Notes: generated by a model not told the origin, from the letters alone. A stretch of DNA of 64,000 nucleotides from Atriophallophorus winterbourni (GCA_013407085.1 JACCGJ010000665.1:62001-126000), one strand, 5' to 3'; positions 1-11,190 are shown, counted from the first letter of the stretch. A program made the numbers and translations.

Positions 1-635
1 TTTGGGTTCTGCGATCGGAAGGAAAAGGGAAATCCAAATGGATTACATAATCAAATCCCAAATGCTAGAGTCGAGCATACCTAAAACTATACCAGAAATC
101 TTTCCTGTGCTTTCTCTGAGTAGCTGAAGCATCAGCAAGGGTAAGAAGAATCAAATATTCTCATTTTGTGAAAAACAATCAGAATGAACACATCACTGTA
201 CGTAGGCAACTGGTCTAATCGCAGTTAGACTATCCACTACATCACAAGTTCAGCGAATGCATGAAAGAGATCAACAATCCAGTTCAGATACTTTGCAAAA
301 CGGAAATATGAGTGAACATGTGGGAAGCAACCTGAATCAATGTAAACAAGAAGTAAAGCACCCTGTTGATGGAATTATAGTCATCGGTCCAAAAACAGTT
401 CCTGCTGTAATAGGTAGCGTACCAGACGCGCAGAGGAGATGAGAAAACACAAATAGATTTCTGTTGTTAGGGCAGGTTTTTATACATGCATCTATGACAT
501 GACAAGTTTGGAGTCGGGTAAATTGGCATATAGCCATATGCACCTCGCATGGACTACACAGACAGGTAACAACACAAAATATTAGAAACACTTCAATCAG
601 TTCTTGATTACAGGCATTTTACCGGTGGAAATAAA

Positions 636-885
636 TATGGTATGGTGTGGTATGAAAGCACAAGCCTGATCCAGGCAAAGTGCCGCACAGTCAGAGACTG
701 CACGTGGGCTAAGATACTGTCAGGTTGACCAGGCCTAGACAGATATGAGGGGGGGAAATGGAAATAGAAATGGTAGTGAGACTCCAGCGTGTACTCGCAT
801 GCAGCTCACTACCGTTGGCCAATCAGTTTAGCACGATGTTAGCCGCACAGCACAGAAATGCTGCACGATTGCACATCCGTGCATA
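636..885 (+). repeat. Unclassified dispersed repeat, copy 1
   Basis: About 250 bp. Core landmarks are AAGCACAAGCCTGATCC near the start, GGCCTAGACAGATATGA in the middle and TTGCACATCC near the end. It is absent from the matching place in USP copy B (about 6990). The flanks carry the same short sequence (ATAAATAT) on both sides, which looks like a target-site duplication. No coding capacity and no obvious terminal inverted repeat. Family unknown (SINE or MITE). Confidence 0.6.
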
Positions 886-1552
886 TATAAATATAGCATC
901 ATATTGGTGGTCCAAAACAAAAGTTACGTTGATTACGTTGAGTTACATGAATTTACAGTTTGCTTGTAAACGATGGATGAAAGATAACTCAAGTTTTCAA
1001 CGCCTTCAAGTGTATGAGTGTTCGATTTTAATGGCGCACAAATGATTGAACCGTTTTTAATTTGCCATAATAATTCCCGTGTTAAATTACCGGGTTTTAT
1101 GTTTCTAGCAACTGGGAATGCACAGCAGTCTGACCGGTATCAAGTATCTTGAATAAAATTTGTAAAAACAAAGCAGGAGAAAAATCGTAGTGATAAGTAG
1201 GATTTAGCATCGCGGGGAAAAACCGATGGGATCGCCGCAATAGAAGAACGAGTGCCATATAACCTCAGTTTGTCGTATTTGCATAGCTTTTAATTTCATA
1301 TGCATTGCTATGAATAAGGAGATGAGCATCGGCGTTATAAACATCAATGGCCCAACGCTAAAACATCTCAGTTTGTTGCCTTTTATCTTATTCACACATC
1401 TTTGTTGATTTCTCATCCAGTTTCGCGTGATAGCCCTAGCCGAACCGCTGCTTATTTCAGCTTGCTCCAACACTGGGGAAGTAAACGTTGCTAGTTGCTT
1501 CACCTTTCCTTGTTCGTTTGATTTTTAATATAATTGCAATACTTTCTCAGAC

Positions 1553-1790
1553 GGATGTGCAATCATCCAGTACTTCTGTGCTGTGCAGCTAATACCGTGC
1601 TAAATTTATTGACCACCGGTAGTGAACTGGATGCTGAAACATACTGGAGTCTCACTACCATTTCTATTTTCGTTCTCATATCTGTCTAGGCCTGGGCAAC
1701 CTGGCAGTATCTTAGCCCACGTGCAATCCACAACTGCGCGGCACTTTGCTTGGATCAGGCTTGTGCTAACATATATACATAGAAGCGTAT
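1553..1790 (-). repeat. Unclassified dispersed repeat, copy 2 (inverted to copy 1)
   Basis: Reverse-complement copy of the repeat at 636-885, in the large intron of USP copy A. Its orthologue is present in copy B at about 8453-8690, so this insertion predates the duplication (or haplotype split). Confidence 0.6.
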
Positions 1791-3439
1791 TTCATGTAAT
1801 TCGATGAAGTGTTGTCAAACAAGTTCTGCTGTTTTGACATCATCAAACGAAATCTTCTCTGTGCGATGAGACTGGTACGCAAACAGTATACTTAAAGAAA
1901 ACGTTGAACTTACCTTGATTGAAGCAATCATGGAGGAAGGAGTTAAGATCATCATTCAAATGATTTAGAAATAGGCGCAAAAATTCTTGCGAATCGTGTT
2001 GTGTGAATCCGTTGAATGTGGGATACAGATACTTGATTTCGTGCACAAGCGATAAGGGGGAGACGAGATCGGATCTGTTTGATTCAAAAAGTACAAGTCA
2101 CAGTAATATACTCAACAGAATTATATAAAATTAATCGTAAATAATGGTTACACGGATAATGCATCATCGCTCATCGGTGTTCAATGGGCTGTAATGGTTT
2201 GGTGTAGAGGGTTTTATTACTCAGCTGGTCAATGAAAACTTAATTCAAAGCGATTTCTATACAACTTCAGATCAAATTTATTGTTTATTGTTGTTGTTCT
2301 TGACGTATATACAAATTGATGATATCCTATTCAAAAACATTACTACACAATATTGTTTAGTGGTTAGTTTATGCGGTAACGGGGCTGTAAATACCGCAGA
2401 GAATGTGGAAGATGGTGTTAATAGAGTGGAACGCAGTTGGAAAATTACTTGAGCAAATGAAAATACAGGTATACGAATCGCCATTGTGTTAGATCGTTTT
2501 GTAGAGAGCCAAAAATCGGATACGGAGAATATAATACATTTAAAAGGGCGAACGCAACACACGACTGTTTATAAGCAAAACATTGACAAACAAAATAAAG
2601 ATTTAAGTGAAAGGACCGCAGTCATATTCAAGTAGCAATTTAAGAGGTGTGGAAAGAAATATAAAATATAATATAATATAAATATAAAATATTCAATCGA
2701 ATAGCTTGGGAAAAGCTGACATTCTTTGTGACTTGTAATTTAGACCCTATTAAGCATTTTGCAGTAAAACTCGCCAACCGGTTGCTCACCTTGGAGGAAG
2801 CCAGACTCTGGAAAGAAAGTCCACGAAGCGCGGAAGAAGCGATGACCGACAGGATTTAAATAGACCAGAGCATTGAAGGAAATATTCTGTGAGTTGCGGA
2901 CTAAAGTGAGCGGGTTAATAATCAATCGAGTTACCAATTGGAAAGGGTCTGTAGTGCAGCATTCATGTAACATGTATTACCTAAATTTAGTAAGCCAGGG
3001 GTACCTGAAATAATTCTGTAGAAAGGCGAAGGAAAGATACCTAGAGGTTTTTCGTCGCCCACGTCGAAAAAACCTTGGATTTGGGATAACATGGTTTTGT
3101 TTCGACGGTGTTACTGAAACGAATCAATCGGTAATTGGAACATACGAGAGGGACGGTTGCGTTGACAAAACTATAGCAGAATTGCAAATCTGACAGAATA
3201 TCTGACAATTGTGAATGTTGACTGAAACTGGATGATTTTTTGTCTGAAGCACTCAACGGATGAAAGAAGCTTACAGTGGAATGAATAGTGCCATGATCAC
3301 CACCTTTGGAGCCACAGCCAACGAATGAACAACCATTTTGCAAACAAAGCCATTGATTCTTTCCTTTATACGAGCAGAGGAGGCACGTGGCTCCACGAAA
3401 GGTTTTGATTAAATCAGACAAAGGTTGTTGGAGATTTAA

Positions 3440-4439
3440 NNNNNNNNNNNNNNNNNNNNNNNNNNNNNNNNNNNNNNNNNNNNNNNNNNNNNNNNNNNNN
3501 NNNNNNNNNNNNNNNNNNNNNNNNNNNNNNNNNNNNNNNNNNNNNNNNNNNNNNNNNNNNNNNNNNNNNNNNNNNNNNNNNNNNNNNNNNNNNNNNNNNN
3601 NNNNNNNNNNNNNNNNNNNNNNNNNNNNNNNNNNNNNNNNNNNNNNNNNNNNNNNNNNNNNNNNNNNNNNNNNNNNNNNNNNNNNNNNNNNNNNNNNNNN
3701 NNNNNNNNNNNNNNNNNNNNNNNNNNNNNNNNNNNNNNNNNNNNNNNNNNNNNNNNNNNNNNNNNNNNNNNNNNNNNNNNNNNNNNNNNNNNNNNNNNNN
3801 NNNNNNNNNNNNNNNNNNNNNNNNNNNNNNNNNNNNNNNNNNNNNNNNNNNNNNNNNNNNNNNNNNNNNNNNNNNNNNNNNNNNNNNNNNNNNNNNNNNN
3901 NNNNNNNNNNNNNNNNNNNNNNNNNNNNNNNNNNNNNNNNNNNNNNNNNNNNNNNNNNNNNNNNNNNNNNNNNNNNNNNNNNNNNNNNNNNNNNNNNNNN
4001 NNNNNNNNNNNNNNNNNNNNNNNNNNNNNNNNNNNNNNNNNNNNNNNNNNNNNNNNNNNNNNNNNNNNNNNNNNNNNNNNNNNNNNNNNNNNNNNNNNNN
4101 NNNNNNNNNNNNNNNNNNNNNNNNNNNNNNNNNNNNNNNNNNNNNNNNNNNNNNNNNNNNNNNNNNNNNNNNNNNNNNNNNNNNNNNNNNNNNNNNNNNN
4201 NNNNNNNNNNNNNNNNNNNNNNNNNNNNNNNNNNNNNNNNNNNNNNNNNNNNNNNNNNNNNNNNNNNNNNNNNNNNNNNNNNNNNNNNNNNNNNNNNNNN
4301 NNNNNNNNNNNNNNNNNNNNNNNNNNNNNNNNNNNNNNNNNNNNNNNNNNNNNNNNNNNNNNNNNNNNNNNNNNNNNNNNNNNNNNNNNNNNNNNNNNNN
4401 NNNNNNNNNNNNNNNNNNNNNNNNNNNNNNNNNNNNNNN
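3440..4439. other. Assembly gap (1000 N)
   Basis: Exactly 1000 unknown bases, the usual placeholder for a gap of unknown length. It falls between USP copy A and copy B, cutting the first recognised exon of copy A on one side and abutting a dispersed repeat on the other. Reading frames that run through it are meaningless. Confidence 0.99.
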
Positions 4440-4556
4440 AGAAAGAAAATAGAAATGGTAGTGAGACACCAGCGTGCTTCAGCATGCAGTTCACTACCGG
4501 TGGCCAATCAATTTAGCACGGTGTTAGCCACACAGCACAGAAGTACTGCATGATCA
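4440..4556 (+). repeat. Unclassified dispersed repeat, copy 3 (cut by gap)
   Basis: Matches the second half of the repeat at 636-885, beginning at the edge of the N gap. Confidence 0.6.
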
Positions 4557-4875
4557 TCCATAGCAATCATTGTTACGTGCACGGGTGAAAAGCATCTCAT
4601 AATCGCTAACTACCGCATGAAAAAGCAGACAATTTTGTAATTTGGTGATAGGGCTGTTTACTTAATAACACCCATGAAACCTGTAAACCGTAGCACCGTA
4701 TTACGGAATAAACGTAAGATCGCAGTGAGCTGCGGTTGGCCGCAGGTGACGTTAAAGAACAACAACGTTACCTAAACGAGTTGTACAAAAGTCCGTTTGT
4801 ATCAAAACCGTGTATTTCACGATTCTTAACTCGGAATGAATAAAAACATGAATGATTAAACGACAGGAACCTCAC
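4440..4875. other. Non-coding stretch between gap and last visible USP exon
   Basis: The first about 115 bases are a copy of the dispersed repeat described at 636. The rest is AT-rich, with no exon that continues the USP C-terminal domain and no other recognisable feature. Confidence 0.5.
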
Positions 4876-7800
4876 CCTTGGAGATCAACAAGGCGGGCAA
4901 TGATCCACGCGATACTCAGAGCGAACAATCCAAATAGTTGCAAGATCAGGCGCCTGGCCAGCGGCATTGTCCGGTCGGACAGCTGTTCGAGAGGATAGCT
5001 CAATGGCATGCGGCGAGTGGATAGTTCTTTGCCTAAAGAAGGCGTTGTAGGTGATGCTGCAGAAGGACAACTTGAAAAGGAAACTGTGGACTCGATAGGG
5101 CTTGCTCGAGGGGATTTAAAATGGTCCGATGAACGGTTACAATCAGGCTTAACGAGTGATAGGGAAAGATCGAGAAACGGTTCCATTCGACGGGAAACCT
5201 GAAAATCAAAAGAGAACAGGAAATTTAGGAATCATTTTGGAAGCGACGAAATCCACGAAGGGTGAGCACATACATACCTGATTGCACGATAGACAACGCA
5301 CAGCATTAATCATTTTTCCTTGAAAGACGTCAGTGATAATACTGAGGGTAGCATCCATGGGAGCGGACATTCCTAAACATGTTAGATGGAAAGTTACATG
5401 TTTGCGATCATCATTAATAGTTCGAGTAAAAGAACGACGATATCGGTGTACCAGAAATAATCGTAGGCATTGTTTTCAGATATGCGCACAGCCAGTTAGC
5501 CAAACATCCATTATTGATAGTGTAAATCCAGTATCGTAAGCATCAAAATAGGCTTAAGCTTAACGTGAGGGTATTCAATAACAGAACACCGTCATAGCTT
5601 AATTGACTTAATGGCACATTGGAACTCCCTTTGATTGAAAGCACCCAAATAAACAGCAGTTACTTATCAAAAATTCATATCAATCAGTTTACTATCCCAA
5701 GTTGATTGATTTTTGTCTAGGTTACGAAAACATGCTAGGATAAAGCCTAGGTTTTGCAACAATTTACATAAATCTTCAAGGCTCACTGAACCTGATCTTA
5801 CTGTCTCCATCTGATGAAGGCAAACAGCCAGAAACCGATAGTGGCGTGTAAAGGATTGGGATGTGAGGACCACAATTACATAAATCTTATTTATTAAAAG
5901 CAATTGTCAAAATTATAGGTCAGCTCCGAAAAGACATCGCCGCTAGCAATACGTGGTGCGAACAATGATTCGCACACGCGCGGAATTTAAACACGGAAAT
6001 TCAACAATCTCACGCGGTGCTGGTGAATAACAGGAGTGAAAACCAGATAAAGGGAAGACAATGCTAGAAACTTACCGACATCGCCTGAGTTATCAGGAAA
6101 AGTGCATGTTCCAAGCTGCGATGAGGCCGAGTGAGAAACTGATATGTGGACGTTTTGTTCCGATTTAAGGGGACTCGTCGCGCTACGTTTGGGTTCTTGC
6201 AATCGGAAGGAAAAGGGAAACCCAAATGGATTACATAATCAAATCCCAAATACTAGAATCGAGCATACCTAAAACTATACCAGCAATCTTTCCTATGCTT
6301 TCTCTGAGTAGCTGAAGCATCAGCAAGGGTAAGAAGAATCAAATATTCTCATTTTGTGAAAAACAATCAGGATGAACACATCACTGTACGTAGGCAACTG
6401 GTCTAATCACAGTTAGACTATCCACTACATCACAAGTTTACCGAATGCACGAAAGATATCAACAATCAAGTTCAGATACTTCTCAAAACGGAAATGTGAG
6501 TGAACATGTGGGAAGCAACCTGAATCATTGAAAAAAGAAGTAAAGCACCCTGTTGATGGATTATAGTCATCGGTCCCAAACGAGTACATGCTGTAATAGG
6601 TAGCGTACTACACGTTGAGGTGAGAAAGCACAAATCGATTCCTGTTGTCAGGGCAGCTTTTTATACACGCATCTATGATATAACAAGTCTGGAGTGTAAC
6701 AACATTGTTTTACTATACCTAACAATTGAACTTGATATACACTTCCCGTTGATTCATGTGCCGTGATTGCTTCCGCTGTACCTTCGTGCACGTTTTGGCT
6801 ACTGCGATAAATCTTCCATCTCCTGTGCCTTTTCTTGGGCACATTATGTTAGTGGTCAGTCTACTACAGGAGTCGGGTAAATTGGCATATAGCCATATGG
6901 ACCTCGCATGGACTACACAGACAGGTGACAACACAAGATATTAGAAACACTTCAATGAGTTCTTGATTGCAGGGATTTTATAGGTGGAAATAAATATAGC
7001 ATAATGTTGGTGGTTCAATGCTAGAAACTCACCGACATCGCCTGAGTTATCAAGAAAAGTGCACGTTGCAAGATGCGATGAGGCCGTGTGAGAAACTGAT
7101 ATGTGGACGTTTTGTTCCGATTTAAGGGGACTCGTCGCGCTACGTTTGGGTTATTGCAATCTCGCATTTACGTGAATTTACAGTTTGCATGTAAACGATG
7201 GATGAAAGATAACTCAAGTTTTCAACGCCTTCGAGTGTATGAGTGTTCGATTTGAATAGCGCACAAATGATTAGACCGTTTTTAATTTGCCATAATAATT
7301 CCCGTGTTAAATTACCGGGTTTTATGTTTTCAGCAACTGAGAATGCACCGCAGTCAGACCAGTACCAAGTATCTTGATTTAGCATCGCGGGGGAAAAACC
7401 GATGGGATCGCCGTAATAGAAGAACGAGTGCCATATAAACTCAGTTTGTGGGGGTGGCAGTGGGGACAAGCTCCCACTGTCTATAAAATGCTCCCATATG
7501 GCGCGCGTCTCAAACAGCCTATGACAACCAAGTCCAGCTTCTAGCCTGCCCGAGTGGCTCCCCGAGCCTGGCGGAACTGCTTCTACCAACAGGAGAAGGG
7601 GCGAGGGCGAGTGACTGACGTCTGAAAACCAGTGTCCATCGGGAAGATGGAGCTCGTTAGCCTGGAAGGGCATTTCATCTAAGCTAAGGAAAACCCTGAT
7701 TTTAAATCTTCGCTGCCTTGCGAAATACACAATCGCGGGAATGGGTTCGCGAGATAACCCTGAGGAAAAATCTGGTGCACAGTCTCGTAAACGGTTAGAT

Positions 7801-10347
7801 GGTACACACCACCTCTTTCTGACAACTCCCTACTGCTTTGCAGGTCGCACTTGGTTGTGAAAAGGCTAGAGAAGCTGACTCGAACAAACACCGAGTGGTG
7901 CTGGGGACGCCGCTTTGTACCTAAACTCCCAAGACTCTTCATTGAAGCCGACTCAATTTGTCGTATTTGCATAGCTTTTAATTTCATATTATTATAATCG
8001 TAATAATATACACGTCATAAACGTAAAACCAACTGATTGGACGTGAACAGGCGCGAAACATGTCATACAAAGCGGCACTTTGTCTAGTTATGGGCTTGTG
8101 ATGTCACTTCATTTTCTAATCATACTAAACTATTTGGGAGGAAAATATTTGTGATAACCTAATACCCAATCCAATCGGTTGGCTCATATCATTTGCACCG
8201 CTTCCAGCTATGAATACGAAGATGAGCACCGGCGTTATAAGCATCAATGGCCAAACGCTGAAAACATTTCGGTTTTCGCCTTTTATCTTATTCATACATC
8301 TTTGTTGATTTCTCATCCAGTTTCGCGTGATAGCCCTATCCGAACCACCGGTTATTTCAGCTTGCTCAAACACTGGGGAAGTAAACGTTGCTAGTTGTTC
8401 CACCTCTCCTTGTTCGTTTGATTTTTTATATAATTGCAATACTTTCTCAGACGGATGTGCAATCATCCAGTACTTCGGTGCTGTGCAGCTAATACCGTGC
8501 TAAATTTATTGACCACCGGTAGTGAACTGGATGCTGAAACATACTGGAGTCTCACTATCATTTCTATTTCCCCCCTTATATCTGTCTAGGCCTGGGCAAC
8601 CTGGCAGTATCTTAGCCCATGTGCAATCCACAACTGCGCGGCACTTTGCTTGGATCAGGCTTGTGCTTACATATATACATAGAAGCGTATTACATGTAAT
8701 TCGATGAAGTGTTGTCAAACAAGTTCCGCGGTTTTGACATCATCAAACGAAATCTTCTCTGTGCGATGAGACTGGTACGCAAACAGTATACTTAAAGAAA
8801 ACGTTGAACTTACCTTGATTGAAGCAATCGTGGAGGAAGGAGTTAAGATCATCATTCAAATGATTTAGAAATAGGCGCAAAAATTCTTGCGAATCGTGTT
8901 GTGTGAATCCGTTGAATGCGGGATACAGATACTTGATTTCGTGCACAAGCGATAAGGGGGAGACGAGATCGGACCTGTTTGATTCAACAAGTACAAGTCA
9001 CAGTAATATACTCAACAGAATTATATAAAATTAATCGTAAATAATGGTTACACGGATAATGCATCATCGCTCATCGGTGTTCGATGGGCTGTAATGGTTT
9101 GGTGTAGAGGGTTTTATTACTCAGCTGGTTAATGAAAACTTAATTCAAAGCGATTTCTATACAACTTCAGATCAAATGATTGTTTATTGTTGTTGTTCTT
9201 GACGTATATACTAATTGATGATATCATATTCAAAAACACTACTACACAATATTGTTTAGTGGTTAGTTTATGCGGTAACTGTGCTGTAAATATCGCAGAG
9301 AATGTGCAAGATGGTGTTAATAGAGTGGAACGCAGTTGGAAAATTACTTGAGCAAATGAAAATACAGGTATACGAATCGCCATTGTGTTAGATCGCATTG
9401 TAGTGAACCAAAAATCGGATACGGAGAAAATAATACATTTAAAAGGGCGAACGCAACACACGATTGTTTATAAGCAACACATTGACAAACAAAATAAAGA
9501 TTTAAGTGAAAGGACCGCAGTCAGATTCCAGTAGCAATTTAAGAGGTGTGGAAAGAAACCTGTAGCATCATCGACAGGAATCTAAAATATTCAATCGAAT
9601 AGCTTGAGAAAAGCTGACATTCTTTGTGACTTATAATTTAGACCCTTTTAAGCATTTTGCAGTTAAACTCGCCAACCGGTTGCTTACCTTGGAGGAAGCC
9701 AGACTCTGGAAAGAAAGTCCACGAAACGCGGAAGAAGCGATGACCGACAGGATTTAAATAGACCAGAGCATTGAAGGAAATATTCGGTGAGTTGCGGACT
9801 AAAGTGAGCGGGTTAATAATTAATCGAGTTACCAATTGGAAAGGGTCTGTAGTGCAGCATTCATGTAACATGTATTACCTAAATTTAGTAAGCCAGGGGT
9901 ACCTGAAATAATTCTGTAGAAAGGCGAAGGAAAAATACCTAGAGGTTTCTCGTCGCCTGCGTCGAAAACCTTGGATTTGGGATAACATGGTTTTGTTTCG
10001 ACGGTGTTACTGAAACGAATCAATCGGTAATTGGAACATACGAGAGGGACGGTTGCGTTGACAAAACTATAGCAGAATTGCAAATCTGACAGAATATCTG
10101 ACAATTGTGAATGTTGACTGAAACTGGATGATTTTTTGTCTGAAGCACTCAACGGATGAAAGAAGCTTACAGTGGAATGAATAGTGCCATGATCACCACC
10201 TTTGGAGCCACAGCCAACGAATGAACAACCATTTTGCAAACAAAGCCATTGATTCTTTCCTTTATACGAGCAGAGGAGGCACGTGGCTCCACGAAAGGTT
10301 TTGATTAAATCAGACAAAGGTTGTTGGATATTTAAATGTGGACAATT
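4876..10347 (-). CDS. USP20/USP33-like: Ubiquitin carboxyl-terminal hydrolase, USP20/USP33 type, copy B (partial, 9 exons)
   Basis: Cysteine protease that removes ubiquitin from proteins. Exons, read 5' to 3' on the minus strand: 10347-10171, 10139-10042, 10009-9939, 9902-9833, 9798-9688, 8974-8814, 6195-6076, 5372-5278, 5198-4876. Every junction is GT-AG and all phases agree. Exons 1-2 give the ZnF-UBP domain: CPHL, then CLLC, WLCLQNGC, VGCG, DHGTIHS and CQICN. Exon 4 holds the Cys box GNTCYMNAALQTLSNC with the catalytic Cys. Exon 6 has GFTQHDSQEFLR. Exon 8 has SIITDVFQGKM followed by RCLSCNQ. Exon 9 has LDLSLSLVKP and ends in a hydrophobic stretch (LILQLFGLFALSIAWIIARL). That order, and the segment after the Cys box (QLTEYFLQCSGL), match USP20/USP33. 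The start codon exon is not resolved; the next coding base above 10347 must end in phase 0. The exon after 4876, and the His box, are not seen in 4440-4875 and may lie in the N gap. Confidence 0.85.
6695..6868. mobile_element. Short insertion with TGTA...TACA ends, possible solo LTR
   Basis: Absent from USP copy A, where the flanking sequence is continuous. It is 174 bp, begins TGTAACAAC, ends CTACTACA, and is bordered by GGAG on both sides (6691-6694 and 6869-6872), a 4-bp target-site duplication. TG...CA ends with a 4-bp duplication fit a small solo LTR, but a small DNA transposon is possible. Confidence 0.5.
7033..7152 (-). pseudogene. Duplicated copy of USP exon 7 lying in the preceding intron
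   Basis: This 120-nt block is the same length as exon 7 of copy B (6076-6195) and differs from it at only a few positions. It sits in the 2618-nt intron between exons 6 and 7. The donor is still GT (gtgagt), but the acceptor AG has become AT, so it cannot be spliced in as a normal exon. Short flanking intron sequence was copied with it. Copy A does not have this block at the matching place. Confidence 0.75.
7444..7953. mobile_element. GC-rich insertion of about 510 bp in USP copy B intron
   Basis: Copy A is uninterrupted at this point. The insert starts GGGGGTGGCAGTGGGGAC and is bordered by CTCAGTTTG on the left and CTCAATTTG on the right, an apparent imperfect target-site duplication. It is clearly richer in G+C than the surrounding intron. 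No coding region was recognised; probably a non-autonomous retroelement. Confidence 0.5.
7988..8206. mobile_element. AT-rich insertion of about 220 bp in USP copy B intron
   Basis: Relative to copy A, extra sequence starts after TTTTAATTTCATAT and ends before the shared stretch beginning GCTATGAATA. It starts with a TATTATAATCG run. No coding potential or clear terminal repeat. The exact ends are uncertain. Confidence 0.4.
8453..8690 (-). repeat. Unclassified dispersed repeat, copy 4
   Basis: Orthologue of copy 2 in the large intron of USP copy B; nearly identical sequence and position. Confidence 0.6.
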
Positions 10348-10671
10348 CTGAAAAGAGAAAATTAACAGTTTCGAATACGTACCGAAATCATTGGAACTGA
10401 CTCTGTGTGAATATTTTGCAACGGGCTTAACACAGAAATAGACATTCAAAAACCCGCTAGGAAAGAGTACCGTTGAAATAAAGTTTGACTAACAGGTGTT
10501 GTTGATCTGGAAAGTACAAGAAAAGTTAAAACACAGAACTACGGTTAAGCATTATACTTGAAAAAGCTCGTTGATACAATAGGCAAAGGTTGTAACAATG
10601 CAAAATAGCAATGGTACCACAATGATGAATAGGTGATGTGTGGTCGGACTCACAAGGATACTTTTCAACAC

Positions 10672-10893
10672 TTAGCAACTTTGTAGACAAGCAATGATAA
10701 TGTCACGTCTTGGTTCATGGGTTTCATCCAAAAAGCTGTAACAGGAGCGACCATTAAGCTGGCTTTTGAAAAGGTTATACGAAGAATTACTAGGCACACA
10801 CGTGGATCCCTGTTGAGGAAATATTATTATTTTCCTTAAAAACTCATTATAATTTATAATTCTCGATTCTGATTGATCCATTTTGTCGGCCAT
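10672..10893 (-). CDS. Unidentified short ORF, possible upstream exon
   Basis: A 73-codon frame starting MADKMDQSES lies upstream (in transcription order) of the first recognised USP copy B exon. It is Cys-poor at first and ends in RRDIIIACLQSC. I do not recognise the family. It could contain the missing first exon of the USP gene, an exon of a separate gene, or be chance. I found no clean phase-0 donor that would join it to 10347. Its counterpart beside copy A would fall in the N gap. Confidence 0.25.
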   Translation of the reverse strand: MADKMDQSESRIINYNEFLRKIIIFPQQGSTCVPSNSSYNLFKSQLNGRSCYSFLDETHEPRRDIIIACLQSC

Positions 10894-10979
10894 AATGATT
10901 CAGTGTATAAATACACACGAGCCGCAGCCTAATGGCTTTTTTGGTCAGAGACGGTAAAGCTCTTTGTCTAAACGGCCTG

Positions 10980-11190
10980 CCTTTGTTCTTGCTACGCGTA
11001 GTGTTGGGTTAGTTAGTCAATTGTGACCAATAGCATAAAGGTTTTCAGTGTTAAACATTTGGGTAATTATTACTTGGGTTCTACTCGGGTAATATATAAC
11101 ATTATTGGCGACGGGGATTTTAATTTTTTTTAATGGATCAGAGTAAATTAGAAATTTTGCTCGAACCTGGTGTCCCAAATCAAGTTCAAC
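10980..11190 (+). mobile_element. Possible 5' end of an LTR retrotransposon (LTR end, primer site, start of gag)
   Basis: The end of a possible LTR (…AATATATAACA) is followed by TTGGCGACGGGGAT, which resembles the primer-binding region of gypsy-type elements. A short ORF starting MDQSKLEILLEPGVPNQ then follows, like a gag start. The frame closes soon after. No matching second LTR was found in the window. Confidence 0.35.

Larger units (their letters stand above)
1..3439 (-). pseudogene. USP20/33-like deubiquitinase, copy A (partial, frameshifted)
   Basis: Near-identical head-to-tail repeat of copy B. Exons: 3439-3275 (cut by the N gap; about 12 nt of its 5' end is missing), 3243-3146, 3113-3041, 3004-2935, 2900-2790, 2074-1914, and the first 8 nt of the next exon at 8-1. 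Exon 3 is 73 nt instead of 71 because a run of four T (coding strand) in copy B is six T here, at about 3067-3072. This shifts the frame just before the Cys box, so the catalytic domain cannot be read as written. The micro-introns (31, 32, 36 and 34 nt) are conserved. The first base of the sixth exon differs (G to A) but still encodes Arg. It may be a real decayed tandem copy, or a mis-assembled second haplotype; the adjoining 1000-N gap makes the latter plausible. Confidence 0.75.

Noticed and set aside
3041..4553. Several long frames crossing the gap
   Set aside because: They consist mostly of unknown residues from the N run; only the ends are real sequence.
8125..8466. 113-codon minus-strand frame with a hydrophobic segment, also present in copy A at 1204-1503
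   Set aside because: Exons 6 and 7 of the USP gene join in phase across it, the frame is not conserved between the two copies, and no domain is recognisable; treated as intron.
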